DNA of 64,000 bases, taken from assembly GCF_010731895.1 (NCBI RefSeq), contig NZ_AP022596.1, positions 2,170,001 through 2,234,000 of the forward strand. Reading direction: 5' to 3'. The position numbers and the translations under genes are program-made. This DNA comes from Mycolicibacterium helvum (lineage in GTDB: Bacteria; Actinomycetota; Actinomycetes; Mycobacteriales; Mycobacteriaceae). The notes beneath the pieces are model-generated. The model did no database searches. It was not told where the DNA came from and was given only the letters and a program-made list of their open reading frames with translations. Shown here piece after piece: positions 53,601 to 61,934 of this stretch. Within the stretch, counting starts at the first letter, position 1. Every line of letters starts with the position of its first letter.

Positions 53601-55881
53601 CGATCTGCAGGTGGTGCGCAACGGCCGGGGGCTGACGCTGTCGACGCGGCGGACCGGCGCGGACACCGCAACCGACGGCTGGCTCACGCACACCAGCGCC
53701 GTCATCGCGGTCGGGGACGATATCGACGAACTTCTTGCCTCACGCCTCGATTTGGACGCCGCGCGGGTGCGCTGTGCTGAAGCATTGCCGCCGAATCACG
53801 TCATCGACACATTGGCCGATCTCGGCGTAGCCGCGATGGGTTTCGACTGGCAGATCACCGAATTGATGCGTGACCACGGGGAAATCTTGGCAGTCGTGAA
53901 GTCGAATCCGCACGGTGCGGGTGCGACATCGTGGGCCTCACTTGTCGATGCGGCCACCTCGACTGCGTCTACGGTCTTCGATACGCCCGGTGTTCGGCGC
54001 TGCCTGCGGATGCCCGCGCGTATCGAACGCGTGCACGTCCACGGCCCTGCCCCCGCTACTGCGACGATCCTCGTACGGCGACGGCCGGAGGGGATCTGCA
54101 CAGATGCAGCGATTGCCGATGACAACGGCACCGTGCTGCTGTCTATCGCCGGGATGGCGTTCGAAGAGCTTGAAAATGACGGAGTTTCGGCGAACAACAC
54201 CCAACGCATGGTGCATCACGTTGGATGGCGCCCGGTGGGCGTCCGCCCCGATGAACACCCCAGCGGAGTCGTGCTGGTCGGCGGTGACGGCGAGGGACTC
54301 AACCGCATGATCGACGATCTGGCGGCCGCCGGATTGCCCTATCGAGCCATTGAAGACCCCGCGGATATTGGTGTCGGCGAGACGATTCCGGACACCGACC
54401 GGTTCCCCGCCGAGCTTGGCGCCACACCCGTGGTCCTCGTGCTCCCGCGCACCGACGACACTCCCGAAGCCTCAGTCGATCTTGTGCTGAGAACGCTTGT
54501 GCGGCTGCAGAACTTCGGAATACAGACCCGAGTATGGGTCAGGACCACCGGCGTACATGAAGGTACGAACCTCAGCCAGGCACCGTTGTGGGGGCTGGCC
54601 AGGGTGGCCGCAGCAGAGCATCCCGCGCTGTGGGGCGGCGCTGTCGACGTACTCGACGGTCGGTTCCCGTTCGCCATGCTCCCCTCGCTGCACGGTCACG
54701 GTGTTGTCGTTGTCCGCGACGGTGTCGCCCAGATCGCGCGGCTGGCACCGACTGTTTCGCGTCCCGCGTCGGGCGCGCCTCTGCAGTGCTCACCGGGGGG
54801 CACATACCTGATCACCGGTGGCACCGGCGTTCTCGGGTTGCGCATGGCGCAGCGCCTCGCTGATTTGGGGGCACGCAGGCTGCTGCTGTTGTCGCGCTCA
54901 GGTGTGTCGCCGCGGTCCCAGTGGGCGGACGAGCCCCGCGGTGAAGCCGTCGCAGCCATCACAGCACTGGAAGCCCAAGGCGTGTCTGTCCATGTCGCTG
55001 CGGTCGACATTGCGGCCTCCGATGCCGCCGACACGCTGCGCGCCGTGATGGCCGATCTGCCACCTGTGCTCGGCGTGATCCACGCTGCGGGCGTGGAGGC
55101 TGGTGCACTGCTGATGAATACGAGCTCCGAGGACATCGCCGCCACGATGCGGCCCAAGGTGCACGGGGCACTCACGCTGCACCGGCTGTTCCCGCCCGAG
55201 CAACTCGAGTGGATGGTGCTGTTCTCCTCGTGCGGGTATCTCGCGGGCTTCCCGGGCCAGGGCGCCTACGCGTGTGCGAACTCGTTCCTCGACGTGATGG
55301 CGCGGCACCGCCGCCGCCTGGGCGACCGCACCACCGCGATCGCCTGGACAGCATGGCGCGGCCTCGGCATGGGGTCGACATCGGAGTACGTCGCGGCGCA
55401 ACTGGACGCATTCGGGATGGGAACCGTCACCGCAGACGATGCGATGCGCGCGCTCGATATCGCCATGCGCGACGATGACCCCAATATTGTTGTGCTGCCG
55501 TTGCTTCCGTCGGCCACAGCGCTACCCATCTTTGCCGACGCCGTGTCGGATCCAGAGGATGAAGCAGATTCCGACGGCCCGGCTCACCCCACCAAACCAG
55601 GCCGGGTACTCGACCCGGACTCACTGACGCAGGAAGTCCTCGGGGCGGTGTCCGTCCAGCTCGGAGTGCCCGGCACCGAGGTGGACCCGGAGGTGCCGTT
55701 GTTCGAACTTGGCGTCGACTCGATCATGGCCGTGCGATTGCGACGTGAGCTCGAGAAGCAAACCGGGCTCTCGTTGCCGCCAACACTGCTGTGGGAGCAT
55801 CCCACCACCGGCGCAGTCACCGAGAAGTTGGCGGAGCTGTTGGGTTTCTCGCGCGAACCGCAGGAGGTCGAGTCGGCGTGA
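50617..55881 (+). CDS. Iterative type I PKS, 6-methylsalicylic acid synthase-like (KS-AT-DH-KR-ACP)
   Basis: A 1754-residue single-module PKS. Residues from the ATG at 50617: KS with DAACAASLV (Cys 195), EAHGTGTPTGDP and NVGH; AT with GHSVGE (Ser 641) and VAFHSP, the malonyl-type pattern; DH/TH with HPVHGTEIVP (His 946); KR with TGGTGVLG (1400) and Ser/Tyr in FSSCGYL and GAYACAN; ACP with LGVDSI (Ser 1702). Order and length are those of bacterial and fungal 6-MSA synthases, which use malonyl units repeatedly. No TE or ER. GTG 50647 is an alternative start, since the iron box covers the ATG. It converges with the aryl-AMP ligase, 9 bases apart. Confidence 0.93.
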   Translation: MLLWRSGRCAVAPEATVGQAEQGDPIAVVGIGCRVAGNVTTPAAFWTYLMEGRSDVREIPEERWEPYLHRDPRNAAVLRDVTRRGTFLDALDAFDAEFFGVSPREAELMDPQQRLALEVSWEALEHAGISPRSLAGSDTAVLMGVNSDDYGKLIMEDLPGIEAWTGIGTSLCGIANRVSYLLDLRGPSVALDAACAASLVAVHQACQMLRAGETSLALAGGVSALIGPGLIRVLDEAGATAPDGRCKTFDESADGYGRGEGAGVVVLKRLADATRDGDRVLAVVLGGAVAQDGRTVGIMSPNGDAQAALFRRVCESSRVSPQSVDYVEAHGTGTPTGDPVEVNALAAVYGAGRDNDARCRIGSVKPNVGHLEGGAGVIGLIKAVLALHHKAIPPTAGVRQLTSAVDWAASGLRVPTTVERWESVDRPRRAAVCSYGYGGTIAHVLLQEAPESHVEAVDAPQADTPLIVPLSARSHERLKHHADALADHLRTVSSPVAEIAATMWRRRAHDPIRAAVIAAAPHELTSGLDCIARGETTADVTTGPALPGETRAPVWVFSGHGSHWVGMGRELLDTEPTFARVIDEVDEVFAAELGFSARDAFTTGELGSTDRIQALTFAVQVGLAAVLGDRGVTPAAVIGHSVGEVAACVAAGVFDLRQGAALACYRARGFRSVLGQGAMALVRLPFAEAEARLTGHTDVVAAISASPETTVISGDTDAVLAITHAWKAQGIETRQVNTDVAFHSPAMDALTGELARLVAGLHPSRPPAVPLYTTALDDARSQAPRGPEYWVANLRGRVRFAEAITAAAEDGHQLFLEVSAHPVVSHSIVETLLHLGIDEHAVVPVLRRDQPERRAVAVAVASLWCHGAEVAPAVAPTDPWATDLPGTQWRHNRFWRVPTQPPGVRGVHDPQSHTLLGGRIDLAGTPDTCLWETQLDMSTRPYPGDHPVHGTEIVPAAVLLNTLLTAAHGGEDIGAHCIGLADVRLRTPVLPSRPLDLQVVRNGRGLTLSTRRTGADTATDGWLTHTSAVIAVGDDIDELLASRLDLDAARVRCAEALPPNHVIDTLADLGVAAMGFDWQITELMRDHGEILAVVKSNPHGAGATSWASLVDAATSTASTVFDTPGVRRCLRMPARIERVHVHGPAPATATILVRRRPEGICTDAAIADDNGTVLLSIAGMAFEELENDGVSANNTQRMVHHVGWRPVGVRPDEHPSGVVLVGGDGEGLNRMIDDLAAAGLPYRAIEDPADIGVGETIPDTDRFPAELGATPVVLVLPRTDDTPEASVDLVLRTLVRLQNFGIQTRVWVRTTGVHEGTNLSQAPLWGLARVAAAEHPALWGGAVDVLDGRFPFAMLPSLHGHGVVVVRDGVAQIARLAPTVSRPASGAPLQCSPGGTYLITGGTGVLGLRMAQRLADLGARRLLLLSRSGVSPRSQWADEPRGEAVAAITALEAQGVSVHVAAVDIAASDAADTLRAVMADLPPVLGVIHAAGVEAGALLMNTSSEDIAATMRPKVHGALTLHRLFPPEQLEWMVLFSSCGYLAGFPGQGAYACANSFLDVMARHRRRLGDRTTAIAWTAWRGLGMGSTSEYVAAQLDAFGMGTVTADDAMRALDIAMRDDDPNIVVLPLLPSATALPIFADAVSDPEDEADSDGPAHPTKPGRVLDPDSLTQEVLGAVSVQLGVPGTEVDPEVPLFELGVDSIMAVRLRRELEKQTGLSLPPTLLWEHPTTGAVTEKLAELLGFSREPQEVESA

Positions 55882-55890
55882 TCGCGGCGG

Positions 55891-57540
55891 TCAGCTGAGA
55901 ATGCTCGCGACGAGCTTCTTCTTGTCGACCTTCCCCACCGCAGTCATCGGCAACGACGGCACCGGTACCACCATGTCCGGGCGAGCGTGCTTGGAGGCTC
56001 CGCGCTCGTCGAGAAAGGCGTTCAGCTCCACCAGACCGATCGGCGGTCCGCTGAAAACAACTGCCGCGCAGATTTTTTCACCTAGATAGTCGTCGGGCAA
56101 TGCGACTGCGGCAGCCGAGTACACGGCCGGATGAGTCACTAGGTGGTCTTCGAGGTCAGTGGCCGATACGGTCTCGCCGCCACGGTGGATCACATCCTTG
56201 ATCCGGCCCGTCACCTCCACATAGCCCGCTTGGACGCCGTCGGCACTGATACGCACACGGTCGCCTGTTCGGTAGAACCCGTCGGGACTGAAGGATCGTG
56301 CGTTGGCATCGTCGTCCCGGTAGTACCCGTTGAGTGTGTAGGGGCCGCGCACCAGAAGCTCACCTTCCTCGCCGGGAGCTACCGGCGCACCCGACTCATC
56401 GACGACCCGCATCTCGTCGTGCGGTGACATCGGTCGCCCCTGGGTGTTCATCACCACATCGACCGGATCTCCGGGTCGGGTGAAGTTCAACATCCCCTCA
56501 GCCATGCCGAAGATCTGCTGGAGCCCGGTGGTCAGCCCGTTGTAGATGTAGTTCGCCTCGTCGGGCGACATTCGCGAGCCACCCACCTGAACCAGGCGCA
56601 GCGATGTCGGAAGCACCGGCTCCCACTCGCAGGCCTGCGTCCAGACCTTCGCCAAAGCGTTGACGAGTCCGGTGACCGTAACCCCGTGACGGTCGATCAA
56701 GTCGAACGCCGATTCCGGGCTGGGGTCGTCGGTGAAAACGACGGTGGCGCCGACGCTCATCGCGCCGAGCAGGCCCGGGCAGGCGAACGGGAAATTGTGC
56801 GCGGCCGGAAGTGCGACCAGGTAGACGTCCTCGTGCACGAGCTCGCACGCTTGCGCACATGCCCTCGCGTTGTAGGTGTAGTCGTCGTGGGTGCGAGGAA
56901 TCAGCTTCGGTAATCCGGTTGTGCCGCCGGACACCAGGAGCACAGCGGGCATGTCGGTGTCGGCGGTCAAGGCCGGTGGGGCGCCGCCGTCCGATTCCGC
57001 CAGTGCAGACCAGGATTGGAACGTGCCGGGCTCGCCGTGCACGAGCACATGCTGCAACTGTGGACGATTCTCAACGAGAGCAGCGGCCATCTCGCGGTAA
57101 TCGAATCCGCCGGCGACGTCGGCGATCACCATGCCGACCGCCCCGCTGACGTCGGCGAAGTGTGCGAGCTCGGCGGTGCGATGCCCGGGTAGGCACATCA
57201 CCGGCACGGCCCCCGCGCGCAGCAGTGCGAATACGGCGACGGCGAACTCACGCGAGTTGGGTAGCTGCAGCAGCAGGCGATCGCCCTGTGCGATGCCCCG
57301 GGCCGCCAGGCCGGCCGCGAACCGGTCGGCGAGCGCATCGAGATCGGCGAAGGTGTACTCGCCCTGGGAGTCGATCACCGCGGTCTTCTGGGGCCAGTTA
57401 CCGGCGGCCTCGCGCAGTATTGTGTCGAGACGCCGACCCAGCCAATACCCGGTCCGCCGGTACTCGGCAGCACGGTCTTCAGGAAATGGCACGAAGCCGT
57501 TCCTGAAATCGGATTTCTCGTGGTCAGAATCGGTATTCAT
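55891..57540 (-). CDS. Aryl-acid adenylate-forming ligase (MbtA/DhbE type)
   Basis: A 549-residue ANL enzyme that activates an aryl acid as its AMP ester and loads it on an aryl carrier protein. The ATP loop is LLVSGGTTGLPKLIPRTHDD. The aryl-acid pocket begins with LPAAHNFPFACPG, whose Asn contacts the 2-hydroxyl in DhbE. FGMAEGMLNFTR and YRTGDRVR follow, and the C-terminal Lys is in AVGKVDKKKL. Most similar to MbtA/EntE-type ligases. Its partner is the ArCP of the divergent NRPS; its substrate is probably the PKS product. Confidence 0.92.
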   Translation of the reverse strand: MNTDSDHEKSDFRNGFVPFPEDRAAEYRRTGYWLGRRLDTILREAAGNWPQKTAVIDSQGEYTFADLDALADRFAAGLAARGIAQGDRLLLQLPNSREFAVAVFALLRAGAVPVMCLPGHRTAELAHFADVSGAVGMVIADVAGGFDYREMAAALVENRPQLQHVLVHGEPGTFQSWSALAESDGGAPPALTADTDMPAVLLVSGGTTGLPKLIPRTHDDYTYNARACAQACELVHEDVYLVALPAAHNFPFACPGLLGAMSVGATVVFTDDPSPESAFDLIDRHGVTVTGLVNALAKVWTQACEWEPVLPTSLRLVQVGGSRMSPDEANYIYNGLTTGLQQIFGMAEGMLNFTRPGDPVDVVMNTQGRPMSPHDEMRVVDESGAPVAPGEEGELLVRGPYTLNGYYRDDDANARSFSPDGFYRTGDRVRISADGVQAGYVEVTGRIKDVIHRGGETVSATDLEDHLVTHPAVYSAAAVALPDDYLGEKICAAVVFSGPPIGLVELNAFLDERGASKHARPDMVVPVPSLPMTAVGKVDKKKLVASILS

Positions 57541-57586
57541 CGGCGAAGATCAACCCCTCGACTGGGCCCTGTCAGCGTCATTTCCT

Positions 57587-57620
57587 ATAGGGTAGCCTCC
57601 ACTAAGTTAGGGCAGCCTTG
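57587..57620. promoter_or_regulatory. Paired IdeR/DtxR-like boxes between ligase and NRPS
   Basis: Two AGGGYAGCCT cores (57589-57598 and 57609-57618) lie exactly 20 bases apart. The surrounding 19-mers match the IdeR consensus at 13 (57587-57605) and 12 (57602-57620) of 19 positions. M. tuberculosis mbtA-mbtB also has IdeR boxes in the divergent gap. Confidence 0.55.
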
Positions 57621-57651
57621 GTAGCTGGAATCCGATGCGGGAGGTTCAACA

Positions 57652-60600
57652 GTGGGTATCCGCTCAACGACGCCGGAGAGCGTCCGAGACGAGGTTGCCG
57701 AACTGCTCGGAGTGGCCCCTTCCGCCGTGGACACCGAGGCTGACTTGATCGCGTCGGGGCTGGATTCGATTCGGATGATGTCGTTGTCGGGACGGTGGCG
57801 CAAGCAAGGCATCCGCATCGGCTTTGCCGAATTGGCGGCCGACCCCACCGTGGCCGCATGGACCGATCTCGTCGCACAACGCCAGCCCCCCGCCGAACCG
57901 ACACCGGGGGTCCCCCACGAGATCGAGGAGTACGCCGGGGATCCCGACGCACCGTTCCCGCTCGCTCCGATCCAGCATGCGATGTGGGTGGGTCGGCACG
58001 GCGAACAACAACTCGGCGGTGTCGCGGCGCACCTCTACGTCGAGTTCGACGGTATCGGTGTCAATCCCGAGCGGTTACGCACTGCTGCAACGAAACTCGC
58101 CGCTCGCCACCCGATGCTGCGTCAGGAGATCCTTCCCGACGGCACTCAGCGGATTAGCGACCGAGAGCTGCCGGTAAAGCTCCACGACCTCCGTGAACTC
58201 GACTCACACGCCGCCGCGGAGCGCCTGGAACAGATCCGCCACGAAAAGTCGCACCAGCTGCTCGAGGAGGAAGTGTTCGAGATTTCGCTGTCGCTGCTCG
58301 CCGGCGGCCGTACCCGCCTGCACGTCGATATGGACATGCAGGCTGCCGACGCGGTCAGCTATCGCAATCTGATGGCGGACCTTGCCGCCCTCTATCGCGG
58401 CGTCGAACTGCCCGAGCTGGGTTACACCTATCGCGAATACCGTGCGCGACTGACCGAAACGACTCCGCCACCCTCAGCGGAAGACATCCAGTGGTGGGCG
58501 CAGCGAGTTCCCGACCTCCCGGAACCACCTGCGCTGCCCGTGGTTCCCCGCTCCGACCAACGCGACCCGCGCCGCAGTGTCCGGCTCTGGCACATATTCG
58601 ACGTACCGACCCGTGACGCGCTGTTCGCAGCCGCGCACCGTCGCGGAATCACTCCGGCGATGGCAGTGTGCGCCTCCTACGCCAATGTCCTGGCGCATTG
58701 GTCGGCAAACCGGCGATTTCTGTTGAACCTGCCGATGTTCGGGCGGGAGCCCTACCACTCCGACGTCGAGAAGTTGGTCGGCGACTTCACCTCGTCGTTG
58801 ATGCTCGACATAGATTTGGCCGGCACCGACAACGCCGAGTCGCGGTCGAGAGCGGTGCAGGAGGTACTGCATGCGACGGCCTGCCATTCGGCGGTCTCGG
58901 GTCTGGACGTTCTGCGCGATGTCGGCCGCCACCGAGGCACTCAGACGCTGGCAACGATCGTCTACACCAGCGCCCTAGGGCTGGGTGACCTATTCGCGGG
59001 TGACGTCACCGATCAGTTCGGCGCGCCGGTGTGGACGATATCGCAAGGGCCGCAGGTGCTGCTCGACGCGCAGGCGACACCTCTCGCCAACGGCCTGATG
59101 ATCAACTGGGACGTCCGCGTGGAGGCATTTCCGCCGGGAGTTCCCGAAGCGATGTTCGCCTATCATATCGCTGAGCTGAAACGGCTGGCCGACGATGATT
59201 TCGCTTGGGATGCAACAGATCCGCCCGCACTGGCGGCTCAGAGTCGCGCCGTCCGAGACGCCGCCAACGCCGTCGTCGTCCCGGCGAGCGGAGACAGTCT
59301 GATCGACGGCTTCTTCCGTAACGCACGGAGTCGGCCCGACGCCACGGCCGTGATCAGCGGCGGTGCCACACTCACCTACGGCGAATTGGATCGCAGAGTG
59401 CGGGCGGTCGCCGCGGCGCTGCAAACGAGTGGTATCGGCCGCGGGGATATCGTCGCGCTACTGGGACCCAAGAACTTTGAACAGATCCCCGCACTACTGG
59501 CGATCCTGGCGACCGGCGCGGCATACCTCCCGGTGGGCATTGACCAGCCGGCAGATCGCGCAGCACGCATCCTTGAGACCGGCGGTGTGAAGTTCGTCCT
59601 CACAACGGGTTCCGATCTACCGGACACATCGTTACCCGCCCTCACGGTCGCCGGAGCCGAGAGGCTGGGTACGCCGGCTGATTTCAATCCTGTCCAGATC
59701 GCTGCCGACGACCTGGCCTACGTGCTGTTCACGTCCGGCTCGACTGGGGAGCCCAAGGGGGTGGAACTCACTCACGACGCGGTGATGAACACCCTCGAAT
59801 ACCTCTACCGGCACTTCGATATCGGCCCCAGCGACCGTGCGCTCGCGCTGTCGCACCTCGAGTCCGACATGTCCGTGCCCGATGTGTTCGGCACGCTTCG
59901 GGCCGGCGGCGCGCTCGTCGTGGTCGATGAGGAGGATCGGCGCGACCCGGACACGTGGGCACGGCTGATCCAGCAACATAGCGTCACGGTGGTCAACTTC
60001 CTGCCCGGCTGGCTGGAGATGCTCCTCGAGGTGGGCGGCGATCTCTCCGCGCTGCGGGTGGTGCTTGCCGGCGGGGACGTGATTCGGCCCGAACTGGTTC
60101 AGGCCCTGCGGCGACGGTCCCCGGGCGTCCGCTTCGCCGGCCTCGGGGGTGCCACCGAAACCGCGGTTCACGGAACCCTTTTCGAGGTCGTTGGGGACCC
60201 ACCATCGCAATGGCCGTCGATCCCCTACGGAGTGCCCTTTCCGAACAACATGTGCCGCGTGGTGGACCCCACCGGAGAGGACTGCCCGGACTGGGTGGCC
60301 GGCGAACTGTGGTTCGGCGGGCGCGGCCTCGCGAAAGGTTATCGCGGCCGGCCTGACCTGACCGCGCAGAGGTTCGTCGAGTACCAGGGCCACACCTGGT
60401 ACCGCACCGGCGATGCCGCGCGATACTGGCCGGACGGAACGATCGAGTTCCTCGGCCGCCTTGACCACAGAGTCAAGATCAGCGGGTACCGGATAGAGCT
60501 CGGCGAAGTCGAAGCCGCGCTCCTGCGCATCGAGGGTGTCAGCGCGGCCGTTGCCGCGGTCGTGCACGTGGATGGTCGCGAGCTACTCGGCGCGCTGGTG

Positions 60601-61125
60601 TGCACCACTGGCCCCGCGGCAGACCGCGGCGATATCTCCATACAGCTGGCCGAATTACTGCCCCCACATATGATTCCGGCGATACTCATGACCACTGAGC
60701 GCATCCCACTGACGATCGGCGGCAAGATCGACCGCCGAGCCGCAGCACAGCGTCTGGCTGCGGCGTGGCTGCCCGCATCGGACGAATACCGCTCGCCGTC
60801 AACTCATCTCGAGAAGGCGCTCGCCGGACTGATGGCCGAAGTGCTCGGCACCACCGAGGTCGGTGCCGACCAGGATTTCTTCTCACTTGGCGGTGATTCG
60901 GTGATGGCAACCACTCTCGTGGCCCGTATCAGGAATTGGCTTGATACCGACACGGTCATGGTGGCCGACGTCTTCGCGACGCGAACCGTGGAGCGGCTGG
61001 CCCAACAGTTGTCGGAGCGCGAAGCCGGCAGCGACCGCCTCGAGAGTGTCGCGGAGTTGTATCTGGAGATCGCCGGCATGGACAGCGCCGAGGTCATGTC
61101 CGAGCTGGAGCGCTCGTCCGGCTAA
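57652..61125 (+). CDS. NRPS with ArCP-Cy-A-PCP domains (MbtB-like, no thioesterase)
   Basis: A 1157-residue synthetase. ArCP at 5-75 with GLDSIRM (Ser 39); cyclization domain at about 95-520 with the DxxxxD motif DMQAAD (228-233) in place of HHxxxDG; adenylation domain at about 545-1020 with LFTSGSTGEPKG and GLGGATET, the GGATE form seen in Ser/Thr/Cys-activating Cy modules; PCP with LGGDSVM (Ser 1083). It should condense an aryl acid with Ser, Thr or Cys and close an oxazoline or thiazoline. M. tuberculosis MbtB is about 1400 residues and ends in a TE, which is missing here. The GTG start has GGGAGG 7 bases upstream. Confidence 0.93.
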   Translation: MGIRSTTPESVRDEVAELLGVAPSAVDTEADLIASGLDSIRMMSLSGRWRKQGIRIGFAELAADPTVAAWTDLVAQRQPPAEPTPGVPHEIEEYAGDPDAPFPLAPIQHAMWVGRHGEQQLGGVAAHLYVEFDGIGVNPERLRTAATKLAARHPMLRQEILPDGTQRISDRELPVKLHDLRELDSHAAAERLEQIRHEKSHQLLEEEVFEISLSLLAGGRTRLHVDMDMQAADAVSYRNLMADLAALYRGVELPELGYTYREYRARLTETTPPPSAEDIQWWAQRVPDLPEPPALPVVPRSDQRDPRRSVRLWHIFDVPTRDALFAAAHRRGITPAMAVCASYANVLAHWSANRRFLLNLPMFGREPYHSDVEKLVGDFTSSLMLDIDLAGTDNAESRSRAVQEVLHATACHSAVSGLDVLRDVGRHRGTQTLATIVYTSALGLGDLFAGDVTDQFGAPVWTISQGPQVLLDAQATPLANGLMINWDVRVEAFPPGVPEAMFAYHIAELKRLADDDFAWDATDPPALAAQSRAVRDAANAVVVPASGDSLIDGFFRNARSRPDATAVISGGATLTYGELDRRVRAVAAALQTSGIGRGDIVALLGPKNFEQIPALLAILATGAAYLPVGIDQPADRAARILETGGVKFVLTTGSDLPDTSLPALTVAGAERLGTPADFNPVQIAADDLAYVLFTSGSTGEPKGVELTHDAVMNTLEYLYRHFDIGPSDRALALSHLESDMSVPDVFGTLRAGGALVVVDEEDRRDPDTWARLIQQHSVTVVNFLPGWLEMLLEVGGDLSALRVVLAGGDVIRPELVQALRRRSPGVRFAGLGGATETAVHGTLFEVVGDPPSQWPSIPYGVPFPNNMCRVVDPTGEDCPDWVAGELWFGGRGLAKGYRGRPDLTAQRFVEYQGHTWYRTGDAARYWPDGTIEFLGRLDHRVKISGYRIELGEVEAALLRIEGVSAAVAAVVHVDGRELLGALVCTTGPAADRGDISIQLAELLPPHMIPAILMTTERIPLTIGGKIDRRAAAQRLAAAWLPASDEYRSPSTHLEKALAGLMAEVLGTTEVGADQDFFSLGGDSVMATTLVARIRNWLDTDTVMVADVFATRTVERLAQQLSEREAGSDRLESVAELYLEIAGMDSAEVMSELERSSG

Positions 61126-61934
61126 GGGCGTGGCACCGATCGTAGGATCGCCAAACCCTCCTGAACGAGCGTCGCGGTGCGGACCTTCTCGGCGTCGTAG
61201 AGGTTCAGGGTGACCAGGCCACGCCCGCGCGCGGCTGCCGGTGAGCGCGACTCCAGCAAGTTCCACTCCCCGGCCCGGATGGGGCGGTGAAACCAGATCG
61301 ACGAATCCGTGGTGGCGGTGCGGTGGCTGCGGTCGGTCATCGTGTGGCCGTGTACCTGCAGCACCGGGTCGATGCCGTAGATGTCGGTGATGTACACCGC
61401 AGCGCACTGCGCTAACCACGGCTTGCCGTCCAGCGGCACCGTGACCCGCCACCACAGCCGGCGGACGAATTCTCCTGTGCTCCAGTCGTCCTCGTAGCGG
61501 ATGTCGATCTCGTCGAGCGGTAGCGACGGGGCCGGGCCGATCGGGCCGGTGGCGGGCAGCTGTTCGGGATCGTGTGGTGTCGTTGCATGCACGGCGTGCT
61601 CGGGCCCGTCGGCCGCGGCCGAGAACGAGACGGTCGCCGTGGTGAGCAGCCGGCCCTCCTGGCGGGCCAGCACCCGGCGCGAGGCGGCGGTGCGCCCTTC
61701 GTAGACACGGTCGACCTCGTAGTGCACCGGCGCGCCCGCGTCACCGCCGCGCAGAAATTGCACGTGCAGGCTCGTCGGGGTCTTGTCGGCGTCCACGGTG
61801 TGACAGGCCGCGGCCATGGCCTGCGCGGCGAGATGTCCACCGTAGGCGCGCTTCTCGGCGGGTCCGCTTTCGGCGCCGACGAAGCTGTCGGCGCCCGATG
61901 CGGTGACGTCGAGCAGTCGGGCCAACACGCTCAC
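61122..61934 (-). CDS. Acyl-CoA thioesterase (TesB-like)
   Basis: A 270-residue double-hotdog thioesterase. N-terminal hotdog marks: RAYGGHLAAQAMAAA and SLHVQFLRGG; C-terminal hotdog with DSSIWFHRPIRAGEWNLLE. It hydrolyses acyl-CoAs. GTG 61934 overlaps the CoA-transferase stop (GTGA), so it belongs with that gene and lipid metabolism. Its stop overlaps the NRPS stop tail to tail. Release of the NRPS product by this enzyme is possible but not favoured. Confidence 0.88.
   Translation of the reverse strand: MSVLARLLDVTASGADSFVGAESGPAEKRAYGGHLAAQAMAAACHTVDADKTPTSLHVQFLRGGDAGAPVHYEVDRVYEGRTAASRRVLARQEGRLLTTATVSFSAAADGPEHAVHATTPHDPEQLPATGPIGPAPSLPLDEIDIRYEDDWSTGEFVRRLWWRVTVPLDGKPWLAQCAAVYITDIYGIDPVLQVHGHTMTDRSHRTATTDSSIWFHRPIRAGEWNLLESRSPAAARGRGLVTLNLYDAEKVRTATLVQEGLAILRSVPRP

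Noticed and set aside
55891..61125. The standard mycobactin mbtA-mbtB locus
   Set aside because: The NRPS lacks the MbtB thioesterase, no mbtC-G, mbtI or lysine-modifying genes are nearby, and a 6-MSAS-like PKS adjoins instead. A separate mycobactin locus is likely elsewhere.
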